From assembly GCA_031763025.1 (NCBI GenBank), contig JASSKH010000030.1, forward strand, positions 7,450,130 through 7,514,129: a DNA stretch of 64,000 nucleotides. The letters are read 5' to 3'. The notes below the pieces were generated by a model, which was not told the origin of the DNA, searched no databases, and was given only the letters and a program-made list of their open reading frames with translations. The translations under genes and the position numbers were made by a program. Shown here piece by piece: positions 12,438-28,100 of the stretch. Position 1 is the first letter of the stretch, and every line of letters starts with the position of its first letter. Source of the DNA: Macrocystis pyrifera. Taxonomy: Eukaryota; Sar; Phaeophyceae; Laminariales; Laminariaceae.

Positions 12438-15400
12438 TGCCGCATGAAGAAACGGCGTTTGAAAAAACAAGCCGGAAAGATACCCCTCCACTCCCCCTCA
12501 ACAGTTTTTTTTCCGGCAATAACGCTGACGATGGCAGTCAGTAGAGCCTACAACCTATTCGACCTTGTGGTTGCCACCAAGGTTGAGAACCGAAAAGAAA
12601 AATGGCTTGGTCTTTTTCCGTTTTTTTTTCTGCCAAAAAGTCGGCCGGTTGCGGTCGTTCTTTTCAAGAAAACCGAAAACGGAAAAACGAGGGGAAAAAA
12701 AACAAGAGAAAAAAAAAAAAAAAAAAAAAAACGTCGGTCGCTTTTGGTCGCTTGTGGCGAATACATCAAAAACAGAATGTCGGTTTTCGGGGGTTTTCTG
12801 TCAGGAAAAGCCGAAAAAAGAAACGACCGAGAAAACTACTTTTGGTGTTCGGTTCACAACCCTGGTTGTCATACACTGTGTACGAGACAAACGGACTAAC
12901 GCCAACGAGTGCGTGATTGGACCATATCGGCTTCACCCCTGTTAGGGTCGACTGCAGTCTCATCTTTGGGAAAACCACTCAAATTTTCAAATACCTCGTC
13001 CCCAAAGCGGGACCGCAGTCCTGCAAGGCTTAGGGGCAGGGGTAGGGTTGACTCTGTTCGTCTCGTACACAGGGGTATGCCAATCATTTTCTCGTTTTAG
13101 CGCTGAGATACTCTGAAAGCCACGATACCAATGAAACAAACTGAAACAAAGCAAACGAACAAACACACCAACCGCCGAAACCAACAAACAATGAAAACAA
13201 ACACACGAACAAACACACAAACGAACGAACCAAAACATAACAAACTATCCAAGCAAAGCCAAAGCCAAGCCAAACCAAACCAAACCAAACCAACTCAACC
13301 CGAAACAAACCAAACCAAACGCAACCAAAACCAAACCAAATCAAACCAAACCAAACCACAATCAAACCAAACCAAACACACGACGTAAAAAAAACAAAAA
13401 TGAAAACAAAAAGAGCGTCGACTGTCTCCCACCTTGCTTCCATCCCCCCCGCGCAGCAAGTCCCTGATCTGCTCGTTGTAGATCTCGAGGAACGAAACCT
13501 GCATCTCGTACACCCACCCCTGCGCCTCCAGCTTGCTCTTGTACTTCCCGACCTGCGAGAGTCAAGTTGTCACTGGGATTATCTCACCAAGAACCGCAAC
13601 CACGTCGCGAACACAAAACTACTTTTTAAAAAATAAAACATGAAATAGGGGTCATTTTCGCTGATGCTTATCTTAGTGGGGGTCACTCAACAATGCCGGT
13701 GCTCGATGTAATGTCGGTGGTGAGAACGCTCGGCAGACACAGATGGGACTAACCAGCGCGGCAGTGTGCGGAATATTGCCGGTGTCCGCTACAATAATGC
13801 CGGTGTATTGGCCTGCCGGCACATACCGGCAAACATAGCGGGAAAACCACCACCCACCGGAATGCCAACGGTATCTAAATTTCACAAACGCTCGTTTCTA
13901 AACCCTTTAAGCGGCTGTATCTCGGGGGGGGAAACCCGAAATGTGTGTTTCATTTGTCAGGCAGTGCCAGGAGCGGCTTAGCCTGGAGGGGAAAGATACA
14001 GGAGAGGTCGAAATTCCGAGGGAAAAGAGTATACCGATCTTGCACGGGAAACAACGAATCATGCACTGTGCTTGAAAACCGCGTTGGGGTTATTATCGCG
14101 GCAGTAAGTTTCAGGGTAAAAAATTGTCCAGACTAGAGTTGGGCGTCAGTTTCGCAAAAAACATAGTCGGTCGTTTTCGCATCATTCAGTTGGGGGTCAT
14201 TTGTGCAGAGGAAAAAAAACAAATTAGGTAAAAACTACTTGTTAAAATATACTTTTGGTCATTCTTGAAGTATATAACCGGTCAAAGCAAGGTGGTCGGT
14301 CGGTCGGTCGGTCATATGGTCGATTAGTTGATTGGCTAGCTGGTCCGTCAATCCGTCGGTATCTGTGGAATAATCGATTGGTTGGTTTGTACAGTAGAGT
14401 TTACCGCTTGTTCGAAATTAGGTCTGATTGGCTCAGGGGTCAGGGTAAGGGCTGCTCTGATTGGCTTAGGATTAGCTCATAATCGTCCCGTACACAGTGT
14501 GTGCCAACCATTTTCTCGAATAAGAGGCAAGCAACCCTCAGATTGTCTGCCAACGAGCTAAGTCGGTTGGTCATCTTAGTCAGTTGGGAGCCACATGGGT
14601 CAGTTGTTTTTTCAATAAAAGTCAGCCTGTTGGCATGTGGGCATATGAGTCGGACGCTGTGGTATAAGTAAGTCAATGGATTGATACCTGGGCAACTTGG
14701 TTTGACTGTCTGTGGAGCCGTTTTTGAGTCGATTGGTCGGGATGCAAGTCGGCTGGCTGATCGTCAATGGACTCCTTTTCGAAACGTAAGCTTGCTCGGT
14801 ATCCAGGTCGGTCGATTACATGGTCGTGTCTTAACCCAGCTGGTTGGTATTCAGCTTCAGACCCAGTCGGTTGATCTGTCGCTGCGTTCGCATGCAATTA
14901 ATTCAGTTGACTGGTCTTTGTCGCTCGGTTGGTTTTTTTCCCGATCGGCAAGATCATTTTGACTCGTCAGTCGGTCGGTCAAACGATCGGTGGGTCACAT
15001 GATTGGTCGACATGATAGAGTCACTTTCCGGTCGGCCCGATCGTTATTTCGTCGGGTGAGCAGGCGACAGACGGTTGGTGTGTCGATCAGATAGCAGGTT
15101 GGTATAACACGTCGATCCGGACAACCATCAAAATCACATCCATAAAATACATACCTGCTCCATAGCGCGGGGAATCATACCCCTCATAGGCCCGGCGCCG
15201 CTGCCCTGCATGGTGTGCGTCTTGCCTGACCCGGTCTGGCCGTAGCTAAAGAGGCAAACGTTGAAACCGTCGAGGGCTGATTGGACGAACTCCGAAACCT
15301 CCGTGAACACCTCCTCCTGCCCGGCGCTGCTCACGAAATACAGCAACAACAAAAACAAACAAAAAACGGAGAGAAACGTAAACGACGTAGTACGTACTCG

Positions 15401-17828
15401 TCCGACAAAAAAGAAAAAACAGTACAGAACAAAAAACACGAGACGCAAAACACTAAAAACGAAATACCCGGCACCAAGAAAACAATACGAAACACGTAAT
15501 ACAAAAATTCGAAGGACGCACCAGGCAACACGCACCACAACGAAAAGCCAGGTTGAAAAAATACAAATACACCCACCCACCCACCCACCCACCCACCAAA
15601 CAAAAAACAAACAATGAACTCGAGGGTGGTGAGGAAGCGTGCGGTGAACAAAAGGGAGGAAGGGATGGAGGGAGGAAGTGCTGCAGAATCGATTCAAGCA
15701 AAGCAGAAAAAAGCATCACCCCGACGAGCGCCCCACCCCGTCCGTCCACTACCTGCACCACCCACCCCCACAAGAATCCTCCTTCCCACCGGGGAGTCAT
15801 CGAAATCAGAATCAACAATGGACTCAAATAACCTAGGCCTGGGCACTGGCTGACTCAGCCAGTAGCGATTACCCTGGCGATACAATCAACCAGTATACTG
15901 GATTTCAGCAGGATACTGTCTCTCCTCTCGACTCTCTCCTCGCGAAACACGTTCAGCGGGATTCCGTACCGCAATATGGCGTGTTTATTCGGCGTAGGAA
16001 AGATTAAAAAAAAACACTGGACAATATACTGGCCAGGTCAATCAGTGGATTACTACTGCCAGTACATACCGTGGCAGTGCCCGGTCCTATGTATCTCCTT
16101 GCATTTACACACCATGTTTGATCATGAATACTGCTGTATATGTTCCCACTTGCTTGAGACCCTTTTTCGTGCTGCAATTCTACCGTAGAGAGAAAAAAAA
16201 AAAAAAATAGAGTGAGATACAGTTTGTTGTACAGCAGTGCAGCACTATGTACGTAGCGGAAATATAAGTGCTACTGTACTATTACACTATTAATAACAAA
16301 TCGAACGTTACCTGGGGGGAAAGCACTTGTCGAACGTGAACGCCTGCGACTCCAAGGGCAACTCCTTCCCGTTGTCCCCCACGAGACGCTTCGACACGAT
16401 ACACCCCACCCCGTCACCCTTGCCGACCACGGCCGGCACCTCGTCGGCAGCAACACCATCCGAAGGCAGGAAAGGACGAACCCTCGCGAAAACGCGAACG
16501 TTCCCCCGGAGTTCCTAAAATGGGAAGGATGCATGAATACCAGGAAAATATTTTGAAACAAGACACGCGGTTTACCATATGGAGGCAGGGCGTGGGGCGG
16601 GGGGGGGGGGGGGATGGTCGAGGGGGGAATAAAAAGAGGGAGAGTGCGGGGAACAAAATGGAAGGAGGGGCGGGGCGGGCGGGGGGGGGGGGGAGGGAGA
16701 CGGGGGGAATCGGGGGAATAGGAAGGAGAATGGAGGGATCGGGGTCGTCAAGCGTTGTTCTGTGGAGATGGAGTTCAGTATAGTGTCGTGCTTCTCCACT
16801 CCCTGAAATATTCGCATCTACAACGCAGCCTGCTCGTTCGCTGAGAGCAAAACGTTCGCACAATCTACGACCCAAAAACAGCGGCTCTCTCAAAATACAA
16901 AATACAAAATACCACACCACACGAGCGCGCTTTCTGTTCGTTTCCTTGTCTCCACCTCAATGAGATTGTGCATTTTCCCCCTCTACAACAAAACCCCGTA
17001 CACCCCCCCTCGCCCACCCCACCCGTTCATGAAATATTGAAGGTCTTCTTTTGAGGAGTAGGAACGGTGCTCCGTCTCGAAAGGTATGGGTGGGCAATGG
17101 TCAAACGACGAAGGCAAGCAACACATGAGTACCTACCCGCCCCTTTTCTCGCGAGAAACAAGCTCGCACAAAAACCAAACTTCCTTAAATTACTACCACA
17201 AGTACATTATACCTAAGCAGCACCCCCCCCCCCCCCTCGCTCCCGCCTTCCCCTCCCAACTCTCTCTCGAAAAAAAAACGTTTCATAGAAACACTGGCCG
17301 TGCCCTCCCTCCCCCCCCGCCCGCCTCCACCGCCTACCTGAATGAGGTTGTGCATCTTCCTCCGCTGCAATTCTCCTTCCAGAACCTTCGCCTCGAGCTC
17401 CTCGATCTTGGCCGAAGCGCCAACGGCGACACTTTCCTTTTCTCGAGAGAGCGTCTCAAGCCTGTGCCGCACAACATCCAGCTCCCCCTGAGCCCTACAT
17501 ATCGACCGAGAGAGAGAGGGAGAAAATCACATTGACGAGGGGACGAACAAGAACAGGAATAAGAACAAGAGCAGGAAAAAGAAAAAGACCTAGAACAAGA
17601 AGAGGTACAAGAACAAGAACAAGAACAAACACAGGAAAAGGAAAAAGAGCAAGAAAAGAATAAGAACAGGACCAACAGAACAAGAAAAAGAACCAGAGCA
17701 GGAACAGGAACGAGAACAACCGGAACGAGAACAAGAACAAGAACAAGAACTGGAACAAGAACAAGAACAAAAACAGGAACAGGAACGAGAAAAAGAGTAG
17801 GCACGCGAAAAAGAGCAGGAACAAGAAC

Positions 17829-17912
<84 letters not shown>

Positions 17913-20900
17913 GTCTCTCCCGCGCGGTGCACCTACCCATCTCCTGGCGCTCCACACAACCCAAATCTGAACTTCGATATAAACATATCGGCATTCAATG
18001 TTTCGCTTTTTAACCATATCAAAAATAAAAAAATCGATACGACATCCAAACACCCCACCACAAAATCGGGGACACCCCCGTCCTCTCTAGGGTCTAGGGT
18101 CTAGGGTCCTGCGACCACATCCATGCATGACAATGAGTACCCCCCCTTCCCTCCCTCCTCCCTCTTCTCCTACATTCCCCCCTCCTCGCACCAATGTTGG
18201 AACGACTACGGCCATGGATGATATCGAGTACCTGCCCCCCCCCCCCCCCCCCCCCCTATTAAATATATTATATATGGGTTGGGTTGGCGTCGGTTGGCAA
18301 CGACACTGTAAAACATGCCGCTCACTACGTGAGCTAGACATCCAGGGTACCGTTTTTTTTTTTTTTTTTTCTTTTATTTTGGCGGTCGCCCACAGCTGGT
18401 CGTCGAGTTAGATCATTTGTGCGAGGTAAATAACCTTTACTCTGCACAAGGGAATTGATCGTATCACGTAGTGTTCAAGGTAAGGCACTCAAGAGGCAGT
18501 TACATAGTACTCCCATTGCTGTCTCTGGAAGTGGCCACACCGGAAATTAAACTAAATCGTTGAAGCTGTCATCCATATGCAAGTCCGCCTCACAAGCGGT
18601 TCTTAGTAGGATGCAGCTCACCCTTCATGCGACTCGCCGGACACCTCACGGCGCTTCGCGCTTGGTGCAAGCAATGTCTGCCCGGTCGGTGAAAACCCGA
18701 CATGCTCCGTCCCGGCATTGTAGTGATGCGAGGGTCTATGGTCATACGACTACGGCCATGCATGAGATCGAGTACATCTCTCCTATCGAGTACACGCCCC
18801 CCCCCCCCTCCCCCCCGCACCCCACCGCACACCTACCTGCTCATCTCCTCGAGTTGCTCGGCGTTCGTCTGCGCGTCGACGACAGCGGCCTTCAGGCTCC
18901 GGACCTCCGCCTCTAGCTCTAGCTGCCTTTCCTCGGCCAGCACCATTTTCTCGCGCAGACCCGCCTTCTCCTCAGACGCCGACTGTTTTTGTCCATGGGG
19001 AAGGGGGGGGGGGGGGGAAGGGGTCATCATCACCACCACCACTGCTATCGTCAACAATAAAGAAAATATCGGCGACAAAATGCTCTTACAACAGACAAAC
19101 ATCGGTAAACAAGCAAACAGAAACAAGAAAAAAAACGAAGAACGAAAAACGAAAAACGAAACCACAGAGAAAAAAAAAAAGGATCGCGTCGTTTATTATC
19201 GGTTCGCGAAAACAAAAACAAAAAGTCACCGGAAACGGCAGAGGTTTTCCGTCTTTCGGAATCGATGAAACGAACGATACGGAACAGAACAACAACAAAC
19301 AAAACCGATTATAAACAGAATAGAACAAAACCAACGAATACGAAACCGAACTGCGCCAAAAAAAAACAAACCACGCCACACCGATTCAATCCGAACCAAA
19401 CCGAACCGGGCCGAACCAAACCGAACCAAACCACACCCAAACCGAACCGAACCGAACCGAACCGAACCGAACCGAACCGAACCGAACCGAACCGAACCGA
19501 ACCGAACCGAACCGAACCGAACCGAACCGAACCGAACCGAACCGAACCGAACCGAACCGAACCGAACCGAACCGAACCGAGCCGAGCCGAACAAACGCAC
19601 CGATAAGAATAACAAAAAGTCAGCTTAAGAGGGGGCTATCGCCTACCAAACAGAAGTAAAAAAAAAATAAGGGCGGGGGAGGGGTACTCGATATCATGCA
19701 TGGCCGAAGTCGGGGAGGGGGGGGGGGGAGGGAGGGTATATATCGCCAGTCGGCAACGAGCAAGGAGACCTGAAACACAAAAAGGGACAAAAAATGACAA
19801 AAAGGGGGTTTAATGAAAAAGTGCCACGATGACTACTGACCTGCGCTTTCATCGCGGCCTCCGTCTCCAGCTTGGTCCTGGTTAAACGCTCGATCTCCAT
19901 CTCTTTGGAGTGCTGCTGCTGGATGGCGGCGGTCTGCGCCGTGGTTGATATCCTCTCTCTCCTCCTCTCGTCCTCCTCCTTTGTCTCGGCGCGAAGCCTT
20001 GCCTGCTGCTCCACCACAAGGGTCTCGCTAGCCTGCGGGGCAAAGCAACGTACACACTCAGAAAAATCAAAAAAAGCTACCCATATTCCATGTTCCAGGC
20101 GTTAAAAAAACAGCACGATAATCGAATTTCAAACACCGATTCCGACAACTAAAAAAAAAAAAAAAAAAAATGTGATGCGATGCAATACGATACCCAGGCA
20201 TTGAAAAGAGCACGAGAAACAAACTTTCATACCCGTACCCAGAAATTCTTTGATTTACAGCAGTAGCTTTAGATGTCTTGGGGCAGACAACCTGCAGAAT
20301 AAATTATACCAAAAAAAAACAACGGTGTATTCCCGATTGCCTGTGGATCGTGCACATATCGGGGGCAGGTCAGATACCCCATTTCGTAACCTCACCCTCT
20401 CGAGGACTCCGAAGGCGGTTACAATAGGAAACCCCTGCGAACGGGCGCCATCAATAGTAATGCATGCGGGTTTGGACGTCCCTTACGATCAGAGCGGGCA
20501 TCGACCCCTCAACAGAGTTGGTACCGATCATTTACGTTCCATAGTAGGCCGAAACTATGCGCGGAAATTTGATATCCCTTGCACACCGTTTTCCATTATC
20601 GCGGGGTCTGCCCAGAAGGTCTATCTACTATTACGCGGGTCCATAGTTAATAGGACCTATGGTATACATAAAAACCTATATGTTCACCTATTTTTACTGA
20701 CAATATTTGGTCCTGTTAACTATGGACCCCCCGTAATATATATATACTATGTATATTATATATTATACATTATATATTACATAGCACATGTATATATGTA
20801 TGTACGTACACCCCCAGACAACCGTAGCCCCTACTTGATCCTGGATTTCACTCTCGACGACCTTCTGGGCAATAAAACGAGCCGTCGGTCACAGATGCCT

Positions 20901-21740
20901 TCCTTCCCCCCTCTCCCCCCCCCTGTACATGCCTTCATGTGTATCGTGCATAAGGATTTGGTTGCCGTTCTCAATGCCCGACGACTGGCGTTCAGTAAAT
21001 GAATGAACTATAGAAATACAAACCCTACCCTCTCGCTGTAAGTACATGCTCGCGGTCGAGAATCGTGATTGTGCCCGTCGAAAGAGCGCAACTCCCCCAC
21101 CCCACCCCACCCCACCTCGCCCCTACCCTCACTCCTACCTCACACGGCCTTATTTCCCGTCCGTGTAGGCATTGTAATGACGGGAGGGTTTATTGGCCAT
21201 ACGTCTACGGCCATGCATGACATGAGCACACTCCGCCCTCCCTCCACTCCGTCTCGAAAGGGATGCGAGGTCAATGGTGGAATGACTAAGGCAATCAACG
21301 AATGAGTACGCCCCCCCCCCCCCCCCCCCCCCCACCTCCCCTCCGCTCACCCTTACCCTCCTCCACTCCTTTTCTCCCTCCCGAAAAAAAAAAAGCACGC
21401 TCATTCGAAAGCAGTTTCCCGCACCTGCTGGGCCTTCATCCTGGCCTCCACCAGCTCCGCACGGAACTCGGAAGCCTCTCTGCTCGCCATCATCAACTGT
21501 TGCCACAGCATCAGCGAATAAACAGCCAAACATAGGGTGTTGGATATACGTGTAGAAACAACCGAAAAATCCGATATATCGAATATCGAAAGTTCCCATA
21601 TATCGAGTACCGAAAATTCCGATATATCGAACATCGAAAATGCCGATACATCGAACATCGAAAGTTCCGATGTATCGAGTCGAACAAGATTTGCCCGTCA
21701 TCACTGCTGTATCAACGACCAATTGGGCCAATGAACAAAC

Positions 21741-21775
<35 letters not shown>

Positions 21776-22081
21776 CAAACCAGGGTGTTGTGGTGTCGTG
21801 TTTCTAAAAGTTCCGAACCTTCGCAATGTCGAACTTTCCATATGATCATATCGATCGCGATTTTCCCTCCATCGCCGCATCAACAAACAAGAGTGTTGAA
21901 CCTCTTATCAGGTATCAAATGTTATTTTGCGATGTACATGTGCCGACAAAATCGATATACATGTATATGGACATATCAAAATCTTCAATATATAAACACA
22001 TCCGATTTTTCGATGTATCGCAATATCGTATCGGAGGCGTCTTGCTCTCCATCCCCTGACATACCAACATCTATACGTATA

Positions 22082-22112
<31 letters not shown>

Positions 22113-25100
22113 CACATGCTAATACAAAAATTACATATCATGCGAATGCTGAACGCTTCACATCCCTTGTCGCATCACGGATATCCAACGCGAAAATAAC
22201 ACTCGTACGTCGTGACATGTCTTACGGGCCTTGGCACTGGCTGACTCACCTCACCCACTACATGTAGCGATTACCTTCGTCGTCAAAACCAATCAGTATT
22301 ATACTGGATTGCAGCAGTATACTGTCCCCCCTCTCTCCTCCCGAAACGCAATTGTTGAGTTTCCGTACTATAATATGGCGTGTTTCTCGGGCGTACGTAC
22401 GACAAAAAGTACTGGCGAATATACTGGTCAGGTCGATCAGTAGATTACCACTGCCAGTACATACTGTGTGTGCCAGTGCCCGGCCCTACTATCTCAGTAT
22501 GACCGCACTATTTTCAGGAATACAGCCTACAAAAGCGCGAAACCCCACACCTGCTGCCACACAAACATAGAAGTGTCCACCCTCTCACACACCCACGTTC
22601 ACAACATCTACAGTAGTAGATATACACGCATTCCCAATCGTGAAAATCTCCCCGAGAAGTCGACTCGCAACAGATAATGTTACAAGATAAGGTTGTCGGA
22701 TAGTGTTTCCATCAATATCGGCCTTACCTGCTCCTTGAGAAGATTAATCTCGGCAGAGAGGGAAGCCATCCCGGCGTCGCGTGTAGAAATCTGCGCCGCC
22801 AGCCTCGCCTAATGGAGACAAGCAGATACACCCGCACCATTGCGGTTACGTAGCGATCCAAAAACAATGGAAATACGGAGCGGGAGGGCGAGGGGGGGGA
22901 GCGGGGCGGGAATGTTGGGGGGGGGGGGGGGGGGGGCGGGGGGCAGTATTCATGCCATGCATGGCCGTAATCGTAAGAACATAGACCCTCGCATCCCTAC
23001 CAAAAATGCTGGGATGGAGCACGTCGAGTTTTCACGGACCAGGCAGGCATTGCTTGCACCAAGCTTTGCGAAGCGCCGTGACGGGTGGGGCGAGTCGCAT
23101 CAAGGGTGACCTGCAGCATCCCACATCCTACTAAGAACCGATTGTGAGGGGGACTCTCTTGCATATGGATGACAGCGCCGAATTAATTGGGGCGGGGGCG
23201 GGAGTGCGAGGGGGAAGCGCAAGAACGGGATGGAAGAAACTTCACGTTTACTGGAATAAATACTGTGCTTGTGCCGCACCACGTATACGCTTCCACTTGT
23301 ACGGCATTGTTCTACAAAATCTGCATCCAGTCCTACGTTTTGCACGATTGTACAGCAGTACTGTACTGTGTTGTACCTGGTCCTGTTATTTTCTACCAGG
23401 TACTATACATACTACAATAAATTATTCTACTGATGTATCGCATCAGTCTACTGTCCTGTGCTGGATTCCAACCGTACTGCAGTTTCCTACTGTAGTATAT
23501 ATACTGTACCCTGCCGCTGTACTCTTCAATAGCTATAGACCACTCTACCATTAAAAGCTGCCTGCGCTTAAAGTAGTATCCGGAAGCACTCTGCTGTTTT
23601 CGCGGTGCGACTATGCTGCCACGTGTTACTCGTACTGCTGTACCCTACTCTCTTCTACAACAAAACTATGCCATGCTGTTCGTGCCGGGCCCTACTCTGT
23701 ACTCTTCGATTCGACTACATATACTGCACGTCCACTGTACTTTCTGTCCAGCCACACTCTCCGGCAGTACTCTACAATTACACTCTACAATGGTACCCAC
23801 GATATCCCGAAGCACTCCGCTGTGCTTTTTACCGTGTCACTATGCTGCCTGCCCCCCTACTATTAATATTAACACTCGCACTGCTGTAATCTGCAACAAA
23901 ATTATGTCACACTGCTGTTCGTGCGGTGCTCTACTGTGTTCTACGACTCGACTATACCGCACTTTACGCGTACTGTCCTTTTTGTGCTACCACACTCTAC
24001 ACACAGCAGTCAAGAGTACTCTGCAAGTACACTCCACAGTAGCGCTCTAAAATGATACCACTCTACAGCAGACGTATTCTACAGTATACATGCTCTACAA
24101 CTACACTAAACAATTAATACGTTGCTGGACTCCTCTGAACTCTGCGAGTACGGTGTACCACGATACTCTACTGCTGTACCTACTGAAAAACACTTTACTG
24201 CACTCTACTGAACTGCACTACCGTTCTAACAGTAGTTTCTACTGCTGTACCTTCTCTTCCTCGACGGTGGACAGCCGCTCCTCCAGCATGCGCCTCGCCC
24301 CCTTCAGCTCGGACTCGCGCTCGTCCGCGGCCCGCTGAGACGTGGCGAACGTCATCAACGTCGAGCTCATCTGACCACCGAGAACAAGACCCCGCCAACC
24401 CCGTCCCAAACACGCACGAGCAGGTCGCACGAGGACAACACCCACAACGGCGAGGGAGAAGGTACAAGAGAACCGAAGTCAGGGAAATTGAGATACCAGG
24501 TAGAAACTAAAATAAATTACAGTACGTACGTAGACTACCGTAACAATGCTACAGCAGAAAACGCCCCCATCACGGTAAACGCCCCGGGGCGCTATTAATT
24601 ATCAGCGAAAAACATGAAAAATCCGGAGTAAATGCCCATCCCTGAAAAAACAAAATGCGGACAACGCCTCGGTACCACAGTAAACACCCCCCCCCGTATC
24701 AGCTCTTGGGGTAAGCGCCCCGGGGTCAAGCTGGCAGTCACTTTTGGGGTGTTGGAGATGGTGCTGTTTTCGACTGCAGCAGGCAAAGCGGTGCATTGCA
24801 TAGTGTAGACTTGTTTCCTCTATGGGAAGGTGCACGTTTTGCGCCGCAACGGCGAGACAGACAGAGTCAGGCGCGGACAGAGAGAACCAAACACGTTTAT
24901 ACCTTCTGCCTAAAAAAACATACGTTTTGTCCCCCAGCCACACGAACGCTCGAACGAGCACCATGCTCGCATGAATTGGGGTGCGGCGTTCAGATAAACC
25001 CAGCCACTCGAACGAGTACCGTGCTAGCATACTTTTGGGGTGTCGCGTTCACGACAGCTCGAGCTGGTGCGTACGCGACGATGATGATGATGGGCCCGCC

Positions 25101-28100
25101 ACCTGATGACCAGGTGAGACACAGCCCAGAATATATCGGCGAGGCAAACGCTCAGTCAGAACAGAAACACATTAGCTCCAACACCATGTCATGTCCAAGC
25201 TGCCGCCAATGCTGCTCGGGGCGCGAAACCATCCGCAATCCCAGTACCTACCATTGCAGCATCTCCTGTGCTGAATTAAAAAAACGAATGCCTTTTCGGT
25301 GCTGTTGGGTCGCGATGACCAACACAGTTGCTTCCGTGCTGTGATCGTGTACGTTTGAGAGGTGTGCCTTTTTTTTCCTAATTTTTTTTCCCATCACTCC
25401 GTGCGTAAGAGGTATGCGCTTTCTTTTTTTTCTTTCTTTTTTCTTGTGTCGCGCCCGGGGGCCGAAAGGCCCGAAATACTCTTTCAGAAAACGCCTCGGT
25501 GTCACTGAAAGCGCGCCCCGGGGTGTCTTTTTGTGCCTGCAAAATCGTAACGCCGCGAGGGGTGTTTCACTCGCACTATTTCGGTATACGATTAATACTC
25601 CCCCAATGCACCCCCGTCATTTTATAGCTAGAGTCATGAATACTTGCTGCAAAAAAATACTACTAGACCACTTCCAGGTACAGCAGTGGTGCACCCATTT
25701 TCAAGACCAACCCGACACAAATCAATCCACGTAGTCTTATCTCTACGCAGTATGGTATTTCTTATCTTAAAACTACCGGAAAAATGATCCCGTACTAACT
25801 CCGTGTATTTTTTTTTTCTCGTGACAGGCCGAATTTCCTGTCGGTCTTTATCTCTAATTGAACACTTTATGCCGGATGGTCTTGACTTTTTTAGGGCTGC
25901 AGTCCCGTTTTGAGCACAAACCACTCAAATTCTAAGTGATTTCTCCCCCAAACCGGACTGCAACCCTAAAATACTTTTTACAGCAGGTACACCACTGCTG
26001 TACGTAAATAGAGTACGAGAAACACATTTTTTGGGGGGGTGTTGACACCGGGCACGATGGATTATGACTATTTCATAAGAGAAGAAAAAAAAACTACAGA
26101 CGATCGATCGTCCGTCCTTCACAAGCCTAAACTGTCGTCTCCTGGTAAAATTTGGTCATCACACCTCCTGATTCCTTGCGTCGAGGGCCGACTGTGCCCG
26201 CCGATGGCCTTCCTCTAGCCTTTCAAGGTCGGCGCGGCCCCTCTCCCACAACGCCTCGGCCTCTTTGGCGCGCCCAGTCACAAGGGCGAGGTCCTCGCGC
26301 AGGTCCGCCGTCTGCAGAGAGCGATGCGGAATAGAACAAGGAGCAGCAATGGTTGGGGTTTAAAAGCGGCCATCGGTTACACTGGAAAAACTTCGAAACA
26401 TGTAAAGCGTTCGTCAAGGGCGTCAAAGGACAAGGGGCGTCAACGGACAGAGGACGTCAACGGACAAAGGATGTCAACGGCTATGATACCTTCGAAAGAA
26501 ACTGACGGTAACATTCGAAACCGTCCGCGAACCACTTCATGTGAATATCCGGAAACAGCTAAGAACGGCAACATTCCAAAGCAGGTACAGCAGTCGGTCG
26601 AATCATAGTCATCCATCAACGGAAACATTCGAAACCAGCCCTCAACTCCAGGAAAAAAAGCGTATTGCCCACCTGATACCCAAAGCGTATAGCCCACCTG
26701 ATACCCAAAGCGTATAGCCCACCTGATACCCCCGTACCAGGTACCTGTTACTGAAAATCATACACCGAGCTATTAATACCGACCGCGTCCGTTATCGCGA
26801 CAAAAGAACCAAAAACACGACTTCGCCCGTAAAACAAAACTACGCTGTCCCGACCCCCTCGCCCCTTCTCCGTGTTACCCCCCTCCATCCTCCCTAAAAT
26901 TCCGGCAACTAGAGTCCTCGGCCCCTCCCCCCCCACCCCATCCAACCTACCTAAAACTCTTTCAGAAGTTAAGGCTTGCACCCGCATTTCGCGGGAACAA
27001 AGTACTTGAAAAAAGCAAATAGGAACAAAACATCCAGGACTTTTTCACGGGCCGGGTCAAACCTTGCGGATCAGGTCGGGGCGGGGGACGGGTGACCATG
27101 ACCGGACCCGGTCCGTGATAATTCGAAACCCTCCTGATCCGATCAGACTCGACCCGACCCGACCCGATCCAACCCAACCCGTGAAATTTCGAAACTCCCT
27201 CACCTGACCCGCGGGCTGGGGTCATGACACGTAAACGGCCCTGGGATATTTCCGGGTGTATCTAGGTGGGTCTATACTCTGGGGTTACCAGGGTACCATA
27301 CTTGGTTACCTTGGTCATATGCTGTGCTCGAGTAAATGCCTGGGTACATCCAGAGTACATACCCAGCTCTAACACAGCACAGCACCATCCCAATGCTTTT
27401 TCGGAGTGAATAAGTAGGATCTTGAGGCAAGAACTTTTTTTCAGTACGTAGTGATACGTTTTCTCATCGTTCCGTTTCGCTCTGACAAAAAATAGCACCA
27501 AGTAAAAGGGTTTGAATAGCTGCTACTGCTATTGCGGAGGATCATAGTAAATAGGACCTAACGTACAAACAAAAACCTATATATTTCCCTATTTTTTTTT
27601 ACCGACAAAATTTAGTCCCATTTACTGTGGTCCCCCGCAATATATACCTTCTGCAGCAGGTCCGCGTTGTCCTCCTTGATGGCCTCGAGTTCCATGTCCT
27701 TGCCATCTAGACGTGCCTCCAGGGTCGCCACCTGTTGTATTCAGATTCCGACCGGTAAACCGGTGGACGACACGATCATGATACCGATAACTGATTACGA
27801 TACCGATATTGGAGATACACCAACACCATGACTACTGAGCTAACAGTCAGCGCTGACTGTCCGCCCAATGGTTAGGGTATATTCCTATAAATAAGAAACA
27901 ACACTCGTACCGATTACGGTGCCGACAACCAAAACGTTGATAATGCACGACACGATCGTGACACTTGTATCGATAACTGATTACGATCATTTTGACGACA
28001 ACGGGAACGACAACATCAGCGACAACGCGGACAATAACGCCAACAACTGCCACGATATCGGCAACGCTAACGATACTGACAACGAGAACAAGAACGAGAA

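Larger units (their letters stand above)
16515..17337 (-). other. Kinesin intron 16
   Basis: G-rich runs at 16590-16715, the exon 16 relic at 16952-16985, a family E copy at 17068-17132, and a poly-C run near 17222-17236. Confidence 0.65.

Noticed and set aside
17334-18053. 239-codon Arg/Glu-rich frame
   Set aside because: Created by (CT)n and GAACAA microsatellites in an intron. It also overlaps the true exon 16 in another frame.
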